Below, one piece after another: positions 44,213-49,228 of a stretch of DNA of 49,228 nt. The position numbers and the translations under genes are program-made. Numbering within the stretch: position 1 is the stretch's first letter; every line of letters starts with the position of its first letter. This DNA comes from Xanthomonas sp. XNM01. Its GTDB lineage: Bacteria; Pseudomonadota; Gammaproteobacteria; Xanthomonadales; Xanthomonadaceae. The notes beneath the pieces are model-generated. The model had not been told where the DNA came from, did no database searches, and saw only the letters and a list, made by a program, of their open reading frames with translations. The stretch is from contig NZ_JACVAP010000009.1 in NCBI RefSeq assembly GCF_014851915.1, positions 1-49,228 on the forward strand, written 5' to 3'.

Positions 44213-44677
44213 TCAGGCGGGGCCGGTCTCGGCGCCGCCGCGCTGCAGCGGGTCCGGCAGCGGTTCGCCATCGCCGGTGAAGGAGAGCGAGACCGAGTTC
44301 AGGCAGTGGCGCTCGCCGGTCGGCGGCGGGCCATCGGGAAACACGTGGCCGAGGTGGCTGCCGCAGCGTGCGCAGACGATCTCGGTCCGGATCATGCCGT
44401 GGCTGATGTCGCGGATGCGGCCGATGTGGGACTCGTCGTACGGCGCGAAGAAGCTCGGCCAGCCGGTGCCGGAATCGAACTTGCTGCTCGAGCGGAACAG
44501 CGGCAGCCCGCACAGCCTGCAGCAGTAGGTGCCTTCGCGCTTGTTGTCGAGGAACACGCCGCAGAACGGCGCTTCGGTTCCGTGCTGGAGCAGCACGCGG
44601 CGCTCGTCGGCGGACAGGCCGGCGGCCAGCGCATCGCGTTGCGCGGCAGTGGGCGGGGTGAGGTCGAAGCGGCTCAT
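44213..44677 (-). CDS. msrB: Peptide-methionine (R)-S-oxide reductase
   Basis: A 154-residue MsrB that reduces methionine-R-sulfoxide in proteins. It has both zinc-binding pairs (CRLC and CARC), the substrate region [33 protein letters not shown] with the catalytic cysteine in RHCLNSVSL, and no signal peptide. The N-terminus lacks an MsrA fusion, so the partner enzyme is encoded elsewhere. It is transcribed toward the DGPF gene. Confidence 0.97.
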   Translation of the reverse strand: MSRFDLTPPTAAQRDALAAGLSADERRVLLQHGTEAPFCGVFLDNKREGTYCCRLCGLPLFRSSSKFDSGTGWPSFFAPYDESHIGRIRDISHGMIRTEIVCARCGSHLGHVFPDGPPPTGERHCLNSVSLSFTGDGEPLPDPLQRGGAETGPA

Positions 44678-44899
44678 CGGCGGTTCCCTGTTCGAGGCAT
44701 GCGGGCATGGTGCATGCGGGCGTGATGGAGAAGATGGAGGCGGCGCATCCGGAAGCAAGCACGTGCGCGACGGCGCACTGGCGACGGACGGAATCATGAC
44801 ATCGCCTGCGCACATCCCTAACACCGGCGTGCCTAGGCTGCGGTTGCATCCCCGCAACGCGGCGATCGCCTTCCACATGCCAACACCCGAGGAGACGAC

Positions 44900-45304
44900 A
44901 TGCGCAGGATTCCCAAAGAAGCCCTGGTCCTGGTGGCCGACGGAGCTTCGGCCCGGCTGTTCCGCAACCTTGGCAGCGAGACCGGAGCGGTCAAGCTGCA
45001 TCAGGAGGAAAGCCTGACCCTCGATCCTGCCGAAGGGGAGATGCCGGCGGTGCTGCCGGCGGACGTGCCACCCAAGGAGGTGGATGAGGCCTCGTTCGCG
45101 CGCCAGCTCGCCAAGCGCCTGAACGAGGACGCGCTGGGCGGCCGCTACGCGCATCTGGTGCTGGTGGCCGAGCCCCAGACCCTGGGCCAGATCCGGCCGC
45201 TGCTGCACGAGGAAACGAAGGCGCGGGTCGCCGCGGAACTGGCGAAGAACTTCACCAACGCCCGCCGCGAGGACATCGAACGCGCCCTGGCTCCGGAGTT
45301 CTGA
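44900..45304 (+). CDS. Host-attachment-family protein
   Basis: A 134-residue cytoplasmic protein matching the 'required for attachment to host cells' family: [14 protein letters not shown] near the N-terminus, the middle [38 protein letters not shown], and the end [16 protein letters not shown]. The fold is related to release-factor-1/Dom34-like domains (baeRF group), so a translation-linked role is possible; the name comes from an Agrobacterium phenotype. It is convergent with the DUF3016 gene. Confidence 0.9.
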   Translation: MRRIPKEALVLVADGASARLFRNLGSETGAVKLHQEESLTLDPAEGEMPAVLPADVPPKEVDEASFARQLAKRLNEDALGGRYAHLVLVAEPQTLGQIRPLLHEETKARVAAELAKNFTNARREDIERALAPEF

Positions 45305-45322
45305 CGCGCACGTGCGGTACCG

Positions 45323-45382
45323 GCGGTCCGTCGCCTGGCGGCGGACCGCAGGAGCGGCACGCGACACCCGGTCGCGTGCCGC
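45323..45382. terminator. Two tandem hairpins between convergent genes
   Basis: The first hairpin (45323-45349) has a stem of about ten pairs with one wobble and a very small loop. The second (45354-45382) is a perfect 12-bp stem (45354-45365 with 45371-45382) with a five-base loop. They occupy the 90 bases between the stops of the host-attachment gene and the DUF3016 gene, so they probably terminate in both directions. Confidence 0.7.
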
Positions 45383-45393
45383 GCCCGCAACGA

Positions 45394-45957
45394 TCAGCGG
45401 CTGGTGACCGACCGGTCGACCGGGATCTCGCGCCGCAGCCAGTCGTCGAGCATCCGCTTTTCGTAGCGCAGCGCATCGGTGTCGGTGCTGCGCACGTTCT
45501 GCAGATAGCTCGAGTCGCGGAGCTTGCGCTCGCCCTCCGCCACCACCTGGCCGTCGGTATCGGTGATGCGGAAATTCAGGCTGATCTGCGGCGGGTACAT
45601 GTCGCGCATGATGCGGACGGAGTCGTAGCGCACGCCCAGCCATGGCTCGTAGCGGCCGGCACGCTGGATGTCGGTGATCGTGACATCCATGCGCTGGCCC
45701 TCCGGCAGGCGCTTGTCGGCGCGGTCCTGCAGATAGCTGGCGATCTGGGTGACCCAGTCGCCGCGCTCGGCTTCCCAGCGGTTGCCGCTGTAGAGGATGT
45801 CGGAGAAGCGGGCGGGGTCGCTCCACTCCACGCTCACCGCCTTGCCATCGGCCGGCAGGGCGCGCGGCAGGTCGGGATCGGTGACCTGGCGGGCCGCCTG
45901 GGCGGGCAGGGCCACAAGCGGGAGCAGAAGGGCGAGTGTCAGTGCCTGGAGTTTCAT
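45394..45957 (-). CDS. DUF3016 domain exported protein
   Basis: A 187-residue protein with a signal peptide ([20 protein letters not shown]) and a DUF3016 domain. The domain shows [53 protein letters not shown] and [24 protein letters not shown]. The family is common in Xanthomonadales and of unknown function. Location should be periplasmic. Confidence 0.92.
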   Translation of the reverse strand: MKLQALTLALLLPLVALPAQAARQVTDPDLPRALPADGKAVSVEWSDPARFSDILYSGNRWEAERGDWVTQIASYLQDRADKRLPEGQRMDVTITDIQRAGRYEPWLGVRYDSVRIMRDMYPPQISLNFRITDTDGQVVAEGERKLRDSSYLQNVRSTDTDALRYEKRMLDDWLRREIPVDRSVTSR

Positions 45958-46141
45958 CGTCGTGACCTCATCAGCGGACAGGGCGATTCTGCGCCTGCCA
46001 GGCTGACCGGGGAAGCAACGCGGCCCGGGCCCGGCAGCAGGCCAGGGCCGGCCGCGGCGCAACGCTGATTTGCACCAGCAGGGTGCGGCCGTGGCGGTGG
46101 GCTGGATTAGAATTGCGCGGTCCCGCCCGGCGTTCTCCCCC

Positions 46142-47041
46142 ATGTCCGCTTCCCCGCAGGCCCCGGCCCATGCCGCCGGCCTGGCTGTCGCTGTCGCCCT
46201 GACCCTGGTCTACGTGGTCTGGGGCTCGACCTATCTCGCGATCCGCTTCGCCCTGGAGGGCGGCTGGCCGCCGCTGACGGCCGTGTCCGGCGGGCGCTTC
46301 ATCCTCGCCGGCGGCCTGATGTACGCCTTCCTGCGCTGGCGTGGACACGCTGCGCCGACCCGCGCCCAGTGGAAGAACCTGGCGGTGATGGGCGCGCTGC
46401 TGTTGCTGCTGGGCAACGGCATGGTGGTGCTGGCCGAGCAGAGCGTGTCCTCGGGCCTGGCCGCGGTGGCGGTGGCCTCGGTGCCGCTGTGGATGGCGCT
46501 GTTCGGGGTGATCTTCGGCCAGCGCCCGAGCCGCATCGAATGGCTGGGCCTGGCGGTCGGCTTCGCCGGCGTGGTCTGGCTGAACTCGGGCAGCAGCCTG
46601 TCGGCCAGCCCGACCGGCCTGGTCCTGCTGCTGATCGCGCCGATCGGCTGGGCATTCGGCTCGGTCTGGTCGCGCGGCCGCGACCTGCCGTCGCCGTTCA
46701 TCACCGCGGCCGGGCAGATGCTCTGCGGCGGCGTGCTGCTGGTCGCGGTCGGCCTGCTGCGCGGCGAGTCCTTCACCACCGCGCCGACCCCGCACGGCAT
46801 CGCCGCGCTGGCCTACCTGGCGGTGTTCGGCTCCATCGTGGCCTTCACCGCCTACGTCTGGCTGCTGCACCACGTGCGCCCGGTGCTGGTCAGCAGTTAC
46901 GCCTACGTCAATCCGGTGATCGCGGTGGCGCTGGGCGTATGGCTGGCGCACGAGCGGTTCACCGCGCACGACGTCGGCGCGATGGTGGTGATCCTGTCCG
47001 GCGTGGTGGTGATCAGCCTGGCCCGGGTGCTGCGCCGATGA
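46142..47041 (+). CDS. EamA-family exporter, YedA-like
   Basis: A 299-residue inner-membrane protein with ten predicted helices in two EamA halves. It opens LTLVYVVWGSTYLAIRFALEGGWPPLTAVSGGRF, diagnostic of the YedA/DMT exporter group, and continues with VVLAEQSVSSGLAAVAVASVPLWMALFG and VSSYAYVNPVIAVALGVWLAHE. It probably exports a metabolite or toxic compound. Its stop overlaps the rarD start (ATGA at 47038-47041), so two DMT-type exporters are translated in series. Confidence 0.93.
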   Translation: MSASPQAPAHAAGLAVAVALTLVYVVWGSTYLAIRFALEGGWPPLTAVSGGRFILAGGLMYAFLRWRGHAAPTRAQWKNLAVMGALLLLLGNGMVVLAEQSVSSGLAAVAVASVPLWMALFGVIFGQRPSRIEWLGLAVGFAGVVWLNSGSSLSASPTGLVLLLIAPIGWAFGSVWSRGRDLPSPFITAAGQMLCGGVLLVAVGLLRGESFTTAPTPHGIAALAYLAVFGSIVAFTAYVWLLHHVRPVLVSSYAYVNPVIAVALGVWLAHERFTAHDVGAMVVILSGVVVISLARVLRR

Positions 47042-47958
47042 ATGTCGCGACGCAGACGGACGGCATCGACCGTCGCGGCCTGGCGGTCACCGCCGGCACC
47101 TTCGTGCTGTGGGGCGTGGTGCCGCTGTACTGGCATCTGCTCAAGGTCGTGCCGGCCATGCAGATCATGGCCCACCGTGTGATCTGGAGCACCGTGCTGG
47201 TGGTCGGCTGGCTGCTGCTGCGCGGCGGCCTGGGCTGGCTGCGCACGATCGCCGCGCAGCCGCGCGCGCTGCCGGCGCTCGCCCTGAGCAGCGTCGTGAT
47301 CGCCTTCAACTGGGCGCTGTACATCTGGGCGGTCAACGCCGGCCATGTGGTCGAGACCAGCCTGGGCTACTTCATCAATCCGCTGATCAACGTGGTCATC
47401 GGCGTGCTGGTGCTGGGTGAGCGCCTGCGCCGCCTGCAGTGGCTGGCGATCGGCTGCGCCGCGGTCGGCGTGGCCTGGCTGACCTGGCAGGCCGGCTCGC
47501 CGCCGTGGATCGCGCTGGGCTTGGCGGTGTCGTTCGCGCTGTACGGGCTGGTGCGCAAGCTGGTGTCGGTCGATCCGGTCGGCGGGCTGGGCGTGGAAAG
47601 CCTGTTCCTGGTGCTGCCGGCGCTGGCCTACCTGGGCTGGGCCGAGGCCGGGCACGGCGGCGGCTTCACCGGCGAATGGAGCCTGGGCACCGACCTGCTG
47701 CTGGTGTTCGGCGGCGTGGTCACCGCGGTACCGCTGATCGGCTTCGCCTACGGCGTGCGCCGGATCCCGCTGTCGGTGGTCGGCCTGCTGCAGTACATCG
47801 CACCGACGATGGTGCTGCTGCTCGGCGTGTGGTTCTTCCACGAACCCTTCGACGCCGCGCGTGCGCTGGGCTTCGGCGCGATCTGGCTGGGCCTGGCGGT
47901 GTATGCCGGCGAAGGGCTGTGGCGCAGCTGGAAGGTGCCTGGCCGCGTAGTGCGTTAA
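47038..47958 (+). CDS. rarD: RarD family EamA transporter
   Basis: A 306-residue membrane protein with ten helices. It has GTFVLWGVVPLYWHLLKVVPAMQIMAHRVIWS, the RarD signature, followed by FNWALYIWAVNAGHVVETSLGYFINPLINVVIGVLVLGERL and FAYGVRRIPLSVVGLLQYIAPTMVLLLGVWFFHE. RarD was linked to chloramphenicol tolerance in E. coli; the true substrate is unknown. It is translationally coupled to the YedA-like gene. A nested hairpin begins at its stop codon. Confidence 0.95.
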   Translation: MNVATQTDGIDRRGLAVTAGTFVLWGVVPLYWHLLKVVPAMQIMAHRVIWSTVLVVGWLLLRGGLGWLRTIAAQPRALPALALSSVVIAFNWALYIWAVNAGHVVETSLGYFINPLINVVIGVLVLGERLRRLQWLAIGCAAVGVAWLTWQAGSPPWIALGLAVSFALYGLVRKLVSVDPVGGLGVESLFLVLPALAYLGWAEAGHGGGFTGEWSLGTDLLLVFGGVVTAVPLIGFAYGVRRIPLSVVGLLQYIAPTMVLLLGVWFFHEPFDAARALGFGAIWLGLAVYAGEGLWRSWKVPGRVVR

Positions 47959-48020
47959 CGGGACGTACCGAAGCAGGTGCGGCGCTGCCGCACCCGTTAC
48001 GCCCTCGCTTTCGCGGGCGT
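47953..48020 (+). terminator. Nested and tandem hairpins after rarD
   Basis: An imperfect outer helix (GCGTTAACGGG with CCCGTTACGC) spans the rarD stop codon, with a perfect 8-bp inner stem at 47976-47983/47987-47994. A second hairpin pairs ACGCCC (47999-48004) with GGGCGT (48015-48020). No T tract follows. They probably terminate the exporter operon. Confidence 0.6.
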
Positions 48021-48113
48021 ATCCAATATGGCCTCTTCAACGTCGGATAACACTGCCGGCGTTGATGGCTGTCGTATCTACTCCCGCCCGGCAACGCATT
48101 GATTTCGGGTGGG

Positions 48114-48132
48114 GTTTGCCCGATAGGCAAAC
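48114..48132. other. Short hairpin upstream of the cassette-like gene
   Basis: GTTTGCC (48114-48120) and GGCAAAC (48126-48132) form a 7-bp stem with a CGATA loop. It lies about 70 bases before the low-GC gene; its role is not clear. Confidence 0.4.
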
Positions 48133-48186
48133 AGGGATGGATCGGGGATACTCGGCGCTACGCCGCTGGGGAGCGGTCCAATAGTA

Positions 48187-48195
48187 GTTAGACGC
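48187..48195 (+). other. Integron-type recombination core at the cassette 5' end
   Basis: GTTAGACGC contains GTTAGAC, a match to the integron core GTTRRRY, where strand exchange occurs after the G. It lies 8 bases upstream of the ATG at 48204, the short leader expected of a gene cassette. Its exact reverse complement occurs at 49091-49099. Confidence 0.65.
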
Positions 48196-48203
48196 TCAGA
48201 CTT

Positions 48204-49082
48204 ATGGATCCGGTGCCGTCGAATATTTCAAAGACCTACCCAAAGCGCGGGCCGCTACAGCAGTTCCGCCTTTCTGAGGGAGCAGCTTTTAGATGCTTTC
48301 GGTGTGGTGAAGCAAAGAAATCGAAGCTGATCACTCTGTACTCAAGCGATTGGTCGAGAAAGCTTTGCAACGGATGCTATGGACGGTTGCTATCTCTATA
48401 CGAGATCAAGGCCGGCACAGCCACAGACGATTTGCGCGCAGAGCAACTGGCTGAAGCACTTCTCTCGCTGGTTTCTGCTGATCAGTTGCGCCAGGCCGAA
48501 AGAACTTTCCGGGCTTCAGAGAAGCGCGCTGAAGTGCTGGCTCCACATTCATTGCGCTTTGTGGCGACTGCGGAGCACGTTGCTACCCAACTTGAGTCGG
48601 ACCCGCAACTTGAATGGTCTCCGGCTGTAATTGGCCTGTGCAAAGCGGTTGAGGCTGAAGTTGTTAGCCGCATTCTAATACCGCTCGCGCTCTTGACAGC
48701 CAATCAAGACCTAAGCGATGACAAGAAGGATAAGGACATTGGTCGCATAGCGGCCTATTGCATTGACACAGAACGAAAGCCCCCCGAACTGGGTACGTTC
48801 GCTCACTTCCTTCAAACGGTCATTCATAGCAAAGACCGACGTGAAACTAGCACCTTGATTCGTTGCTTTCTTGAGCTCACTAGAAAGTGGACCGGCTCTA
48901 CTTGGATCCTCGATCCTCAAGGGCTTCGTTACGCATTGGCAATCCTCACAGCAAGCTATAGAAATCGTGCCGCGCACATTGACGAACTTTCAAGACAAGA
49001 CTACGCGGATTGCCGCCAGCACACTTTCGGCAAAGAAGGACTTGTATGGCAGCTCGTCGTCTCGACGGAAACGCACAAGTGA
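48204..49082 (+). CDS. Zinc-ribbon protein with a C-terminal HEPN-type motif, cassette-borne
   Basis: A 292-residue cytoplasmic protein. Near the N-terminus Cys31/Cys34 (FRCFRCGEAKK) and Cys55/Cys58 (KLCNGCYGR) form a zinc-ribbon-like pair of CxxC knuckles. The middle is helical, and the C-terminus carries YRNRAAHIDELS, where RNRAAH (253-258) fits the RNxxxH motif of HEPN ribonuclease-like domains. Codon use and G+C are much lower than in all other genes here, indicating transfer. It sits inside exact 9-bp inverted integron cores 8 bases before the start and 8 bases after the stop. I do not recognise a named family. A toxin, defence or RNA-binding role is inferred from the motif and setting only. 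Confidence 0.8.
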   Translation: MDPVPSNISKTYPKRGPLQQFRLSEGAAFRCFRCGEAKKSKLITLYSSDWSRKLCNGCYGRLLSLYEIKAGTATDDLRAEQLAEALLSLVSADQLRQAERTFRASEKRAEVLAPHSLRFVATAEHVATQLESDPQLEWSPAVIGLCKAVEAEVVSRILIPLALLTANQDLSDDKKDKDIGRIAAYCIDTERKPPELGTFAHFLQTVIHSKDRRETSTLIRCFLELTRKWTGSTWILDPQGLRYALAILTASYRNRAAHIDELSRQDYADCRQHTFGKEGLVWQLVVSTETHK

Positions 49083-49090
49083 TTCCCGCC

Positions 49091-49164
49091 GCGTCTAACA
49101 GTTCATGTATGGACTCCCTTTGCAACAGCACACAGCGTGATCATTGACGGGCGAAGCGGATCGG
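49091..49164 (+). other. Candidate attC site of the cassette, distal half unclear
   Basis: GCGTCTAAC at 49091-49099 includes GTCTAAC, a match to the attC R'' core RYYYAAC, and continues AGTTCATG, much like the opening of known attC sites. A canonical distal R' is not found in the last 130 bases; a G-TT at 49164-49166 is a possible junction. The site may be decayed, or it may continue past the window. Confidence 0.5.
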
Positions 49165-49228
49165 TTGCAGTCGTGTATTCGGCCTTGGGGTGAGCGCGGA
49201 GCGCTCGGGCCATCATGAAATCCGCGGA

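Noticed and set aside
47953-48002. Hairpin after rarD considered as an upstream attC site
   Set aside because: Its ends contain AAC and GTT, but the 7-base cores do not match RYYYAAC or GTTRRRY, and at about 44-50 bases it is shorter than usual attC sites. A terminator is simpler.
1-49228. CRISPR arrays, insertion sequences, tRNA genes and prophage genes
   Set aside because: No regular spaced direct repeats, transposase motifs with terminal inverted repeats, tRNA-like cloverleaf with GGTTCGAATCC-type arm, or phage structural genes were recognised anywhere in the window.

Overview
The window is a bacterial chromosome segment of high G+C (about 70% by eye) with densely packed genes on both strands. 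FabV-type enoyl-ACP reductase, DUF3016, DUF3297, YaeQ, a LytS/LytTR pair and an OpgB-like enzyme, together with the Gram-negative lipoproteins, point to a gammaproteobacterium of the Xanthomonadaceae/Lysobacteraceae (Lysobacter, Luteimonas, Pseudoxanthomonas type). This placement is inference from gene content, not from a database search.

Layout. The window opens with a 5S rRNA and its terminator, so it lies just downstream of an rRNA operon. About 1.5 kb without a recognisable gene follows, ending in a run of simple repeats before a small lipoprotein gene. At 2.5-4.3 kb a PadR regulator, a short Fur-like regulator and a ferric-siderophore reductase form an iron-homeostasis operon, divergent from an MpaB/DUF2236 oxygenase gene and across an inverted-repeat operator candidate. 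At 5.5-10.5 kb lie a methyltransferase, a frameshifted YHYH/Excalibur gene, a THI5-like binding protein and a large CHASE-PAS-GGDEF-EAL protein. At 10.6-17.1 kb are a lipoprotein trehalase, acpH with a TetR regulator, a metallo-hydrolase and an AraJ-type exporter. At 17.7-24.7 kb are fabV, a PAS histidine kinase with its receiver partner, a membrane-anchored unknown and a serine hydrolase. After a second gene-poor stretch (25.5-26.6 kb) come a DUF2383 protein, an NHL-propeller/M23 fusion, yaeQ and a flavoprotein. At 31.6-37.9 kb are membrane proteins, a LytS/LytTR two-component pair with a small lipoprotein, a Na+/H+ antiporter and a TspO-like protein. At 38-48 kb are opgB, a LysR regulator divergent from a LigB-type dioxygenase gene, an MHS transporter, a DGPF protein, msrB, a host-attachment-family protein, a DUF3016 protein and two coupled EamA exporters including rarD.

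The last kilobase differs sharply from the rest. It is much lower in G+C and carries one gene flanked by exact 9-bp inverted copies of an integron recombination core, each 8 to 10 bases from the coding region. It reads as an integrated gene cassette encoding a zinc-ribbon protein with a C-terminal RNxxxH (HEPN-type) motif. No integrase gene is visible. I consider this the best candidate for an undescribed, possibly defence-related, system in the window.

Much of the rest is ordinary housekeeping, stress and transport. Several regulator/target pairs can be read from gene order: PadR-Fur-reductase, TetR-acpH against the metallo-hydrolase, LysR against the dioxygenase, kinase-receiver and LytS-LytTR.
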